A stretch of 64,000 nt of DNA from Elusimicrobiota bacterium (GTDB lineage Bacteria; Elusimicrobiota; Elusimicrobia; FEN-1173): positions 1 through 64,000 of the forward strand of contig JADKIY010000005.1 of the NCBI GenBank assembly GCA_016722575.1, written 5' to 3'. Under the pieces are notes generated by a model. That model saw nothing but the letters and a program-made list of their open reading frames with translations, searched no databases and was not told the DNA's origin. A program made the position numbers and the translations under genes. Shown in pieces: positions 26,401 through 35,140 of the stretch (its first letter is position 1; every line of letters starts with the position of its first letter).

Positions 26401-29400
26401 GTCCAACAAAATGACGGGATTTCGAACTTTCATCTTCTGCATGGTTTGAACGATGTTCCCGGGCATGGCCCCTTGATAGGTGGGGGAGTGGCCCCGGATT
26501 TCGGCGGGATCCCGGGTGCCGCCGAGGGGAACCCGGCCGAATTCGCGGCCCAAGGCCCGGGCCACCGATTCCGCCAGTGTGGATTTTCCGACGCCCGCCG
26601 GCCCCACCAAACAGAGGACTTTTCCGGTTCCCCGGCGGCCGTGCCGCTCCCGTTGAATTTGTTCGGCCAAATAATCGGCGATCTCGTCTTTGGCCTCGGC
26701 CATGCCGTAGTGGCTTTCGTCCAGGTGGGCCCGAGCCCGGGTCAAAATGGCCCGACCGGCCCGACGAAACTCCTCCTCCCGTTGGGCGGGATCCGCGGCC
26801 CGGGCCGCGGGCAAGGGGCTCGCCGTGCGTTTCAACCACGGAAAGCGAACGAGGTTTTCCAACACGTCGCGGATGTTCCCGTATTCGTGAGAACCTTCCT
26901 GGGCGTTGTTCATTTGGGCCAACAGAGCCATGCCCCGACGGCGGGCGTCGTCCGGCAGCATTCGAACCCGGGCGGTCAACTCTCCGGTCTGCATATGGGC
27001 CCAGACCGTTTCCAGATCATCGGCCATTAATTCCCGGTGTTGGCGGTGGGCTTCGGCGGCGCCGTCCCGCAACAAGGAGGCCGCCAGGGCAAAATCCACC
27101 TCTTCCTTTCCCATTTTGATTTCCAACCACCTTCGGGCGGCCTCGTCGACCCGAACGCCGTTCCGTTCCAGCGCGTCAAATTCGTATTCCAACAACACCT
27201 GGGCGTTCGCGACGCGCAACCGGTGTTGGGGAATCCAGCGGAAAAAGACGGGAAGATTTTCCGTAAAATCGGCGTTGGTCTCTTCGTTGGAAAGGAAAAC
27301 CAACGGAAGCGGATTTCGCTGGCTTGTCCAACGGCCGAGCACGCGGGACAGGGAGCGGGCCCGGGTGTCCCCAAACCGGGAGCGGAATTCGTCCAAATCG
27401 ATCACGAAGACGACATCGCCCGCCCTGTGGGCTGACTCCATCATGGCCACCATTTCCCGGAGGGCGTCCCGGGGATCGACGGGGAATTGATTGATTTCAA
27501 CGGTAATCACACGGCGGGGACGATGCTCCCGCTTCAATCGTTCGGCCAATAGACCGGGGAAGACCGCCTTGGTATTGTCCGATGGGCACACAACGTTGAC
27601 CGATCGAAAAACCTGCCGATCCAACAAATCCACCACCACGCCGGTGGCTTCTTCGAAAGTGGCCTGAAAAGCCGACGACATCCCCCCGGCCGTTTCGGCA
27701 CCGTGCAACGCCAAACGCCCCCGCTGCGTTTCCTCCTGGACGGACAACGCGGCGAGATACGATTTCCAAATGGCGCCCACCCGGGGCATCGCTTTTTCCT
27801 CTTTTTGGAGGGAAGGAAACACCTCCCCAACCAATTCTTCCAACAGTTTGTTGAGTTGGGCATCAATGACTCGGCGAACCTCCGTTTGATTGGCGCTCAT
27901 TTGAGGAAATGCGAAATCGTAGGCGCGGGCCTTCAAATAGCCCGCGATCGTTGAGATCGGGTCCCGCAAATCGGACAAGGCGGAATGGATTGTCTGGTCG
28001 GTGGCCGCGCTCACGGCGGCGGCCTTGCTTTCCAATTCCCGCAACGGATTTTTTAAAAAATCTTCGTTGGCTTTTTCCCCGATGTCGGCCACGTCCTTTC
28101 TGACCAGCTCCAAAAATTCCGCGAATTGTTTTTGAAGGAGCCGTCGGTCATTTTCCGCAGCGACGGCCGACCGGCTGTGGCGTTGCAAAAGGGCCGATTC
28201 CAGTTTTTCCAATCGCGAAGCGTTTTCCTGGAATTCCGCCTGAATCGTCCGAGTAATTCCGGCGCGATAATTGGCCAGCATTTGACCCGCCAGCGAGACG
28301 GGAAGGACGTCGAAAATCAGTTGGCGGTATTCGGCGAAGTCCGGATCGGCGCATATGCCCTCGACGAACTGGGTCATTTCCTGGGGGTGGGAATACACGA
28401 GCGCGCGCAAAACATTCACCAACCGCGGACGGCTGCCTTCGTCCGCGATGGCGCGGTCAAAGAGCGTCATCAACGTGTCGCTGTTTTCCAGAGGGTCCGC
28501 AAGCAGGGATTCCAAATCGACCGTCGATCCTCCGAGATCGAACAGCCAGGGCGCTTCCCGCAACGGAGTCGCCTCCAACGTCTTGGAAGCGGCCGTTTCG
28601 CCCGAAGAGGATCCCAGGGTGGACGCCGCCGGTTTTGCCGGTCCCTCGATCGGCATCACGTCGTTTTCCCAGGAAAGCGCGGACGCTTTTGAATCCGGCC
28701 ACCGGGAGGCGGGGGATCCCGCCAACCCCAGACGAACGGCTTCGGCTGGATCGTCGATCAAGCAATACACCATCTGCCCGGACAGGGAAGGCAGGTCGGC
28801 CAACAGGTCCACCAGTACCTCCCGGGATCCGGTGACCGTCCATTCCCCCGGCCGTTCCCCGGATCGAAAGGCGGCGCCGGGGGGAGGGTTTTTGGCCAAT
28901 TGCTGAACGGACGCGTTCCATCGTTCGACGGCGGCTTTTTCCTGGGGACCCGAGGTCGGTCGAAGGGATCGTTCGCGAATCCAAAAAAGGCCGGAGGCCA
29001 GGTTTAACACGGGACCGATCAAATAGGGCGCGGTTTTAAAGGCTTCCTGAAACAGGTGCGCCTCGGAGGCCGATGGAAGGAACAGATAGCGGGCCCCCGC
29101 TTCGCGGGCGGCGATGGCGCGTTGTCGAACCTCGGGCACATCCAACACGCGCCCCCGCAAATCAATTTCACCCGCGAACACCGCGTCTCGCCGGACCGGG
29201 CGATTCAATCGTCGGGACATCATCGCCACCACAAACGCCAATCCCTTGGTGGAATCGTCCTCTCCGATTCCCCCGGGGGCGTCCAGTCGAAGGGCGCCCC
29301 GGCGGGCCGTTTCCGGAAGGGCGTCCATTCCCAGCTCCCGGGCCGCGGTCTCCAATCGATGGGACACCAAATCCCCGGCCAATCGGGCGCTGTTCACCGT

Positions 29401-31884
29401 GGCGGGACCCCAAGTTTGATTGACGATCAATCCCGTTTCGGCAGAATCCGCTTCCGCTCCCGCCCGAACAAATCGCAATTGGCCCCGGGTGGTCGGCACG
29501 GCGACTTCGCCCACCCGGTCCTCCGCGCGAATGGCGGGGTATTCCCAGGGTTTTCCGAGGAACCGCCCCAAGGATTCGTTGTCGACCGTAATCGTCTCTC
29601 CGCGGTCGAACCATTCGCGCAGGGACCGCAAAAGGACTTTCCGAAGTAGTTTCACCAGGCGCCGGGCCCCCTCTTCCCAGGTGTATCCGCGGGCCACCGC
29701 CCGGACCAGCGATCGGGGATTGGGGATGTCAATTTCCGACGCGATGGGAATTTCCTCGCGCAGCCGGGGGAGAACGTGCCGGGCCCCGATGTCGACCTTT
29801 TCGTCGACGCTGTAGCCGGGAACGTGAATGACGGTAAACCGGTCCAGCAGCGGCCCCGGGATGTTCAGGGAGTTGGCGGTGGCGATGAAAATAACGCCGT
29901 CCAAGGGGGTGGGCCCCAGGTAACGGTCCCGGAAATCCTTGTTCTGTTCCGGGTCGAGCGCTTGAAGCAGGAACGCTCGGGGATCGCCGTTGCGGGCGCC
30001 GAGTTTGTCGATTTCGTCCAGGCCCACGATGGGATTGGAGATCCCGAGATCCAGGAGGGCCCGGGCCAATTTGCCCATTCGGGCTCCGATGTAGGTTCGG
30101 CGGTGACCGGCGAGCTCGGCCTCGTCGTCCATACCGCCCAGGGGAATGACTTCGAATTTTCGATTTTGAATGGCCCGGGAAAAAGCGCGGACCAACGTTG
30201 TTTTGCCCACGCCGGGCGGGCCGACCAACAGGAGGTTCCATCCCGCCTTTCGTCCTTGTCCCGTTTCCCGTTGCAATAACTGAACGACGTACTGCAGCAT
30301 TTCGGCCTTGGGTTCCTCCAACCCGCTGTGGCTTTGATCCAGGGAAGCGCGGACCGAGGCCAAAACTTCCTGGCGGGCCAGGTCCAAGGCGGGGGCGGGA
30401 AGGGTCCGGGATCCGGGGATCAAATCCGGCGCGCGTTCGGTCCAGGGAAATCGAATGAGGCTGTTGAGGAACTCCGCCACCCGGGGTTGCTCGGGATTTC
30501 CCTTCAGCATTCCGTATCGGCGGATTTCCCGGTCGGCCTCCTCGGACACCTCCGGGGGGAAGACTTCACGGCGGGCCCACAAACGGGCTTCCAGCGGAAG
30601 ATTTTCCATGGACGGCAATTCCCGAAGGGCCCGATCCACGGTTTCCGGACGCAGCACCGCCGCGCCCGGCCCGGGGGCGGCCCGTTCCAAGGTCGCCGCC
30701 GCCTCCAACACCCGGAGCGCCATGGAATGTCGGTCGTAGGGCGTCCGGTTCTGGACTTCCGCGTAGGCCCGGTCGATCAACGCGGGGGGAATCTCGACCC
30801 CCAGGCGTCGCCCCAGAGTGTTGGCGTCAAAATTGAGGAGGGCCCGAGTCGCGGCGGAAGAGGAAAACGCCGGCGCGGCTTCGAAATATTCCCGAAACAT
30901 CTTGGATTTGCGCAAATAAAGCTGCTGGGTGGGTTCCGACGCCAGGGCCACCAAGGGCGGCGGGGAGAACCCCCGGCGGCTCATTCCCGACCAATATTCC
31001 AGGACCCGGTCGAGCACGGGCATGTCCTCGAATTGAAAGGCGTCCAAATCCAACACCACAACGACGTCGCCCGTTTGGGCCGCCAGGCGCAGGAGCCCGG
31101 GCGTGCCGTCCGGCTGCTCCGTCAGGCTTTCATAAACGATTCGGTCGCGGGACGGGTCGGAAAAGACCTTCATTAAATCCACGTAGACCAACTTCCGTCC
31201 CGCCAACGGGTCGCCCGGGCGTTGGTTTCGAAACCGGTGGGCCAAGGCCCGAAGCAGCGGTTTCTTTTGTCGGTCGGAAGAAACCACCAGGGACCCCGTG
31301 GTCAATAATCCGGGGCGTTCCAAGGAGGCCTGAACGCGGTTCAGGACGCTTTGGCCTTCCGGAAACTCGTCCATGGAGGGCGTCGGAATCGCGGACCGAT
31401 CAATTTCCTGTTGGGCTTGGGACGTCAAATCCTGAACGATATCGCCGAGGGTTTCCGTCAACAAATCGGCCGCGTGGTAAATGGGCCCGACCGCGTCGAG
31501 CGTAACGCGGTCCTGGGAGAGGACCCGTTGAATGAACCGAATTTCCCGGTTTCGAAGTCCATGAAGAAGGGCCCGGGCCCGGTGATGGGCATAGAGCGGT
31601 TCGCGGAATATATAGGGGGTCAATAGGGCCAGGGCGTCGGCCTGGACGTCCCGCAGCGCTTGTTCGTGGCGTTTCGCGGCCTCGCGCAATAGCGGGATCG
31701 GGTCTTTTCCGGCCGCCCCGGAGGCGCCGGGAAGGGATTGGGCCAATTGTTCGTCCCCGACCCGATTTTCCAACAATCGTTGCAGCTTGCCGCGGATCTC
31801 GTTTTTGATCCGTGCAACATCGCCCCGGGAATATCGGGAAAATGCGGGGTGCCCACCAGGGTGTGCAGGCCTTCCTCCACCCAA
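23413..31884 (-). CDS. Giant tandem Lon protein (AAA+/Lon protease module twice), C-terminal part of a split gene
   Basis: The 2,823-codon frame holds two copies of the same arrangement: a Walker-A-less AAA+-like domain (VVVVLDLDAF in copy 1, VVFVIDLDEF in copy 2), a Lon-type AAA+ domain and a Lon protease domain. Walker A motifs are at 555-562 (GPPGVGKT) and 1761-1768 (GPAGVGKS), about 1,206 residues apart. Copy 2 has the Lon dyad: KDGPSAG with Ser2089 and GGLKEK with Lys2132. Copy 1 aligns without gaps but has Thr879 and Arg922 at these positions, so it is probably proteolytically dead. The C-terminal 630 residues hold two candidate membrane segments and an unassigned alpha/beta domain. The TTG start at 31884 is not credible. 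The frame very likely continues from the ORF upstream through a one-base shift at an A5 run (31802-31806). It converges on the giant gene. Confidence 0.85.
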   Translation of the reverse strand: MGGGRPAHPGGHPAFSRYSRGDVARIKNEIRGKLQRLLENRVGDEQLAQSLPGASGAAGKDPIPLLREAAKRHEQALRDVQADALALLTPYIFREPLYAHHRARALLHGLRNREIRFIQRVLSQDRVTLDAVGPIYHAADLLTETLGDIVQDLTSQAQQEIDRSAIPTPSMDEFPEGQSVLNRVQASLERPGLLTTGSLVVSSDRQKKPLLRALAHRFRNQRPGDPLAGRKLVYVDLMKVFSDPSRDRIVYESLTEQPDGTPGLLRLAAQTGDVVVVLDLDAFQFEDMPVLDRVLEYWSGMSRRGFSPPPLVALASEPTQQLYLRKSKMFREYFEAAPAFSSSAATRALLNFDANTLGRRLGVEIPPALIDRAYAEVQNRTPYDRHSMALRVLEAAATLERAAPGPGAAVLRPETVDRALRELPSMENLPLEARLWARREVFPPEVSEEADREIRRYGMLKGNPEQPRVAEFLNSLIRFPWTERAPDLIPGSRTLPAPALDLARQEVLASVRASLDQSHSGLEEPKAEMLQYVVQLLQRETGQGRKAGWNLLLVGPPGVGKTTLVRAFSRAIQNRKFEVIPLGGMDDEAELAGHRRTYIGARMGKLARALLDLGISNPIVGLDEIDKLGARNGDPRAFLLQALDPEQNKDFRDRYLGPTPLDGVIFIATANSLNIPGPLLDRFTVIHVPGYSVDEKVDIGARHVLPRLREEIPIASEIDIPNPRSLVRAVARGYTWEEGARRLVKLLRKVLLRSLREWFDRGETITVDNESLGRFLGKPWEYPAIRAEDRVGEVAVPTTRGQLRFVRAGAEADSAETGLIVNQTWGPATVNSARLAGDLVSHRLETAARELGMDALPETARRGALRLDAPGGIGEDDSTKGLAFVVAMMSRRLNRPVRRDAVFAGEIDLRGRVLDVPEVRQRAIAAREAGARYLFLPSASEAHLFQEAFKTAPYLIGPVLNLASGLFWIRERSLRPTSGPQEKAAVERWNASVQQLAKNPPPGAAFRSGERPGEWTVTGSREVLVDLLADLPSLSGQMVYCLIDDPAEAVRLGLAGSPASRWPDSKASALSWENDVMPIEGPAKPAASTLGSSSGETAASKTLEATPLREAPWLFDLGGSTVDLESLLADPLENSDTLMTLFDRAIADEGSRPRLVNVLRALVYSHPQEMTQFVEGICADPDFAEYRQLIFDVLPVSLAGQMLANYRAGITRTIQAEFQENASRLEKLESALLQRHSRSAVAAENDRRLLQKQFAEFLELVRKDVADIGEKANEDFLKNPLRELESKAAAVSAATDQTIHSALSDLRDPISTIAGYLKARAYDFAFPQMSANQTEVRRVIDAQLNKLLEELVGEVFPSLQKEEKAMPRVGAIWKSYLAALSVQEETQRGRLALHGAETAGGMSSAFQATFEEATGVVVDLLDRQVFRSVNVVCPSDNTKAVFPGLLAERLKREHRPRRVITVEINQFPVDPRDALREMVAMMESAHRAGDVVFVIDLDEFRSRFGDTRARSLSRVLGRWTSQRNPLPLVFLSNEETNADFTENLPVFFRWIPQHRLRVANAQVLLEYEFDALERNGVRVDEAARRWLEIKMGKEEVDFALAASLLRDGAAEAHRQHRELMADDLETVWAHMQTGELTARVRMLPDDARRRGMALLAQMNNAQEGSHEYGNIRDVLENLVRFPWLKRTASPLPAARAADPAQREEEFRRAGRAILTRARAHLDESHYGMAEAKDEIADYLAEQIQRERHGRRGTGKVLCLVGPAGVGKSTLAESVARALGREFGRVPLGGTRDPAEIRGHSPTYQGAMPGNIVQTMQKMKVRNPVILLDEVEKMDAGIQGNPADVLLQALDEEQNDHFTDHNIGDVDLSEVLFIATANEEDKIPEPLKDRMEIVRLPAYDRAEKIIIGTDKLLPRVIQGLGVAAGQVQIPRPRDLITSLVDGYTQEPGVRELDKQLTRLVKRALSEVYWSGGKPVVLTVEKLREYMGLPRRGAASRAPVEVGEAMGLVVSPRGGGTINIQAEIRPGGDPNAAVEVVNFGQLQPDMLFSIETALSYIRKNMARLGGSLAALKGQRLLVNISPGDVKKDGPSAGIGFVATIFSALTGRPLRQDFAMTGQVDDEGKIYPIGGLKEKILAAIADRASTIILPIGNKEELIKSIFVQSPDLRGVIEENGIQRIAIEPKKPLGDKALPTAEDSTWEALNTLLSTKARQYGLVAEADRAGAVNLAGSPDQMTRFLNDAEIKKNVTSHVTYLIVSHVDQALNALLALGEGTNGVTASASPSPPLAGLAVGGGISALLGGLFFSPDSSAATLTQTLQWAAPLSSPWLVPVVLIAGVLAVKFVFGRVHWLSLSQSSFKSLAAKGLESMNAILSTVLTGVIEFLNALANFRSFFPVPPLGQEGFNSPTTPVLLAQAPQLASLLSSPARQWLEQRIESPGSARSQWVSGLVGWAEGHFNLEESRYIQKALHNNRTKGAIQVGENGAKAGDPGRLLMLVRSISPALNREFLKQLRQMAEDRLVGKVSTREELNGAMDRIAVNAWPSPEFANLDEEKKESTRRTLLEIQEVLIAALDIQTATGNTTASPNEFEPVSEIAPGELNSGKNGWVMASQAMFLRPTLLEFREVYVLDADLLNTKASAEVERLIKQQARLEGDNPPLVAIVSEKDDTAAVKSRIPSDRWGLPAARILPLGFDGLSRANAIEFAPTGRRVSLEALKTEIARQSGGGNGQALRVTLWAAAGRSEVFDGALVRLISVEEDLLLEGAAASAFIEQLRQLFPPVEADQMIRNLSPDGTGRVIRLPGRSPLLQGTISTIQTDLLIQTNA

Positions 31885-34577
31885 TCCGTGTTCTGGTCGA
31901 GGGCCCGCATCACCCCGGCCAAGGATTCGAAAGCCTTCGCTTTCTCCCCAAAGGCGGGATCCAGCAATTGATCTTCCACCGCCCGGGCGCGCTCCAGGAG
32001 GACCCGCCGTCGCCGGATCAGCTTTTTGGTTTGATCAAAAAATTGACCGGACATCCCGTGAATGACGCGCCCAAGGACTTGAGGCCCCACGGAACGAATA
32101 AAGACTTCCCGGTTCGAACCGTCCAATCCCAAATAGAGGCGCGCCCCCGCTTCGTCGTTCGCCGCCAAATGGTAACGCATTAATTCTTGCACGCCGACCC
32201 GCGCGCGGGACAAAGATTCCCGGGCGGCGGCGATGTCCGCCGCGTTTTTTCGGGCGACGGCGTCGGCCAGACGGCGCTCGCTTTCCGACACCGCCGCCAA
32301 CCGTTTCTTTAACTCGTCGGGCGCCCCGTCGTTTTCGGATCCGCCGGATTCACGCGGAGGGCCTTCCAAACGCCAAAGGCCCAGGTGCCGTCCCCACGGG
32401 GGGAAAATCACACCGGCCATGACCGCCCATTGAAGGTCGCCGACGGCCGCCACCGCGTGAAGGCCGTGCGGGCCCGCCAGGACGGGCAGAAGGACCCACG
32501 CCGCCCCCAACAACACGCTCCCCGCCGCGATCCAGGGCCAGGTGGATCGCCAAAGCCCTGTAAGTCCGGCCCCGTGACGTCGATGACGATCCGCCAGGCT
32601 TTTCCAAAAGTTCGACGGATCGCCGACCGTCGATGAAATCGATGAACCGGCCCGGGGAGGGCGGGTCCCCTCGGCCGTCCCGGCCGCGGTGAACCCGTGA
32701 GCGGGATCAAATCCAAGGCGCAAACGAACGCCTCCCGCGAGGCCCACCAAGGACGACCACCCCCCGTTCTGTTCCGACGCGGTCGTTAACAAATGGATGG
32801 CGCCCATCCAGGGCCGGTCCTGAGGCCCGACCAAATCGAGCCAGCGACGCTTCACGTTTTCAAAAGCCGTGCTTCCGGTCGCCTTCACCGCCCAGGCCCA
32901 TTGGGCGGCGGCGAGGGTTTGGCGGTCGGAGAAGTCCTCCAGCCGGCTTTGGTCCCGGAGGGTGGCGGTTTTGGCGGCGGAGGCGGGATGGGTGTTAAAG
33001 ACCGGACACACCACGGCGTGGCTGGCCCCCGCTCGGCGAAGGAGATCCGTCAACCCCGGCGTGTGGAAGCCGCCCGTGATGAGCACAAGGCGGTCCGCGC
33101 GCCAACGACGCGCGGCGGCGATGGTGTTGTCGGCCATGGCCTGGTTGCGTTGAAGGGCGGTTTCGTAGAAAGTCCGCAAATCGTTTTCCGCGCCCCGGAG
33201 AGCGTCGTGCACGGCGTCCCCAAAATCCACCGCCGCGCCGTTCCCCAGGAGGCCCTCGATGTCGGCCCAGGAGAAACGGTTCCAGTCCCGGCGCGTGGCT
33301 CGCCATTCCCGCGGCGTCATCTCAAAAGACCAGAGGCGTTGGCGGAGGTGAATCCAATCGGTCGCCGCCAAGAGTCCGAGAATTTCGGGACGCTGGGAAT
33401 CGGGGCTCTGACTCACGAGGCCGTCCACGGCGCGGCGATGGGCGGATTCCATCTCCGTCGTCAGCCGGCCGGCGTCGATAGTGTCGCGAAGGGCCAGGGC
33501 TTCCGCGTGGGCCCGAAGGGCCGGCCATTTGGCCGAGGAGGTTCCACCGGTCCGACGGATCAAGTCCAGGATGGCGTGGGAACGATCCAGGGGCCCGGCC
33601 TGAAGTCGGGCCCGCAGAGCGGCTTCATCGGCGGGGGCCTCGAACGCCATTCGCGCGGCCAGCTGCCGCAAATCCTGGCGGGCCCGGTCCGGCGAATAGC
33701 GCTCTTCAAGACGGCTCAGGCGCCCAAAGGCCTCCAAGGTGGGAAAAAGGGGACGATCGCCGGGGAGAAGGACCGATGCCAGGGCGCGAACGTAATGGGC
33801 CAGGGTTTCCTCATCGGCCTCGTAGCGGCGCCGAATGGCCTCGATATCCTGAAGCGGCTTGGGCCAAAGGGTCGCCCGGCGCCGGGCCGCGCGGTCGGCG
33901 AGGCGGACCAAACGCCCCTGGGCGAGACCGGCCAAGGGTTCCGCCCGCTCCCGGGCGGCGCGGTTGGCCCGGTGCAAAGACGAGTCATCAACGCCCACCA
34001 GGCGCAGGGCGAGGTGGTCGGCGGTGACGGCCAAATGCTCTTCGCCCGTCAGCCAGCCGGCCCGCAGAAATTCGTCGGCGGCCCGATTGCGAAGATCCCG
34101 ATCGGGGAAAACCTTCAGAAATCCGGGATCCAGTTCTCCCCAGGCGCCTTCCACGCAGACCAAGGCGGAGCCGCCGTTTTTTTCAGCCAGGGATCGAACG
34201 AGGCGACCCAGCGCGCGCTGAGCGTCCACGTTGCGATGGGCGTCCTGCACGTGAACGATAAAGGGCATCGTTTGGTCGCCAATGCGCCAGGGGCCGGGAG
34301 TTTCCTGCCCCGGCCAAAATCGCTCCTTGACCCATCCGTCCTCGGGCCGGAAGCCAAGCTCTCCGGCGTCCGAATTGGACGATTCCAGAGGTTTCGAGAA
34401 CTCGGGGAGTGTTTTTTGAATTTCGGACGGTTTTTTCCTGGTTTCCCAAAAGGAGGACGACGTCGACGCCTCCACATAGGGCATTCCCAAATTTGACAGT
34501 AAAAAACAACCGGCCGTCAAAGCGGCAAAATGCTGTTTAATTAATTTAATTTTACGGGAAGATCTCATATTTCGCAT
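31620..34577 (-). CDS. Exported EreA/ChaN/TraB-like N-terminal half of the tandem Lon protein
   Basis: The product starts with a basic N terminus, a hydrophobic core (AALTAGCFLLSNLGM) and an ASTSS-type cleavage region, which looks like a signal peptide or anchor. Residues about 100-520 contain VHVQDAH...VEGAWGELD near the start and ITGGFHTPGLTDLLRRAG near the end. This paired-histidine layout is reminiscent of the EreA/ChaN/TraB superfamily, and the assignment is tentative. A hydrophobic segment lies near residue 700, followed by a helical charged region. The last 60-odd codons of this frame are compositionally unlike the rest. If one base is added at the A5 run at 31802-31806, the frame runs on into the Lon ORF and gives one protein of about 3,720 residues. 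The ATG at 34577 is preferred to the TTG at 34589, and neither has a strong ribosome-binding site. Confidence 0.65.
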   Translation of the reverse strand: MRNMRSSRKIKLIKQHFAALTAGCFLLSNLGMPYVEASTSSSFWETRKKPSEIQKTLPEFSKPLESSNSDAGELGFRPEDGWVKERFWPGQETPGPWRIGDQTMPFIVHVQDAHRNVDAQRALGRLVRSLAEKNGGSALVCVEGAWGELDPGFLKVFPDRDLRNRAADEFLRAGWLTGEEHLAVTADHLALRLVGVDDSSLHRANRAARERAEPLAGLAQGRLVRLADRAARRRATLWPKPLQDIEAIRRRYEADEETLAHYVRALASVLLPGDRPLFPTLEAFGRLSRLEERYSPDRARQDLRQLAARMAFEAPADEAALRARLQAGPLDRSHAILDLIRRTGGTSSAKWPALRAHAEALALRDTIDAGRLTTEMESAHRRAVDGLVSQSPDSQRPEILGLLAATDWIHLRQRLWSFEMTPREWRATRRDWNRFSWADIEGLLGNGAAVDFGDAVHDALRGAENDLRTFYETALQRNQAMADNTIAAARRWRADRLVLITGGFHTPGLTDLLRRAGASHAVVCPVFNTHPASAAKTATLRDQSRLEDFSDRQTLAAAQWAWAVKATGSTAFENVKRRWLDLVGPQDRPWMGAIHLLTTASEQNGGWSSLVGLAGGVRLRLGFDPAHGFTAAGTAEGTRPPRAGSSISSTVGDPSNFWKSLADRHRRHGAGLTGLWRSTWPWIAAGSVLLGAAWVLLPVLAGPHGLHAVAAVGDLQWAVMAGVIFPPWGRHLGLWRLEGPPRESGGSENDGAPDELKKRLAAVSESERRLADAVARKNAADIAAARESLSRARVGVQELMRYHLAANDEAGARLYLGLDGSNREVFIRSVGPQVLGRVIHGMSGQFFDQTKKLIRRRRVLLERARAVEDQLLDPAFGEKAKAFESLAGVMRALDQNTDWVEEGLHTLVGTPHFPDIPGAMLHGSKTRSAASCNDCWKIGSGTNNWPNPFPAPPGRPEKTRSRYCARPRNATNKRCGTSRPTPWPY

Positions 34578-34737
34578 TAAACATACCAAAGGGAGATAAA
34601 GAGGGCCTGAATAAAATGTAAATGTAATGTAAATAAGAAAACATCCATTTGTTTCATGTTGGTTACAATTAATTAAGGCGGGGAAGGACTTTTTGATCTA
34701 AATTTAAAAGGAAGCCGTCCGCGCCGAGGAGGGGGAA

Positions 34738-35109
34738 ATGGGAAGGAAACGAGTGCTCATCATTGACGACGATCCGGCCATGTCCGGTTTGTTGGAAGAG
34801 TTTTGCGGGGAAATGGGCTGCGACGTTCTATGCGTGAACGACAGCCGAAACGCCTTTGCGGCCGTTCGCTCTTTTAAGCCGGACCTGATTACGTTGGATT
34901 TAGAAATGCCCCACAAGGACGGACTGGAAGTTCTGCGGGAACTTCGGGGGGATCCTCAAACAAAGACCATTCCCGTTTTAATCGTTTCGATTATGGCTCA
35001 GGAAGTGCCCATCGCGGCCGAAACGGTGCTGGGAAAACTGACGAAACCCGTTCCCTTCGGAGCGTTCCTCGACAAAGTTCGAAATCTCCTGAAACCCGCC
35101 GCCACCTGA
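34738..35109 (+). CDS. Stand-alone response-regulator receiver protein (CheY-like)
   Basis: The 123-residue product is a single receiver domain. It has the acidic pair in LIIDDDP (residues 10-12), the phosphorylation site Asp54 in LITLDLEMP, and the conserved Lys in GKLTKPV. There is no output domain, so it probably acts by protein-protein contact or as a phosphate sink. A GAGGAGG ribosome-binding site lies at 34726-34733. It is transcribed divergently from the giant Lon gene across an AT-rich gap (34590-34737), so the two may share a regulatory region. It lies tail to tail with the PhoB-like regulator, which suggests but does not prove a link with that kinase. Confidence 0.9.
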   Translation: MGRKRVLIIDDDPAMSGLLEEFCGEMGCDVLCVNDSRNAFAAVRSFKPDLITLDLEMPHKDGLEVLRELRGDPQTKTIPVLIVSIMAQEVPIAAETVLGKLTKPVPFGAFLDKVRNLLKPAAT

Positions 35110-35140
35110 CGCCCGTCGCCTCGGCGGCCGGGGGAAAAAC

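Noticed and set aside
25669..27030. 453-codon plus frame inside the tandem Lon gene
   Set aside because: Shadow of the minus-strand Lon module. No independent domain.
32793..34496. 567-codon plus frame opposite the TraB-like half
   Set aside because: Shadow. Low-complexity and Gly/Pro-rich.
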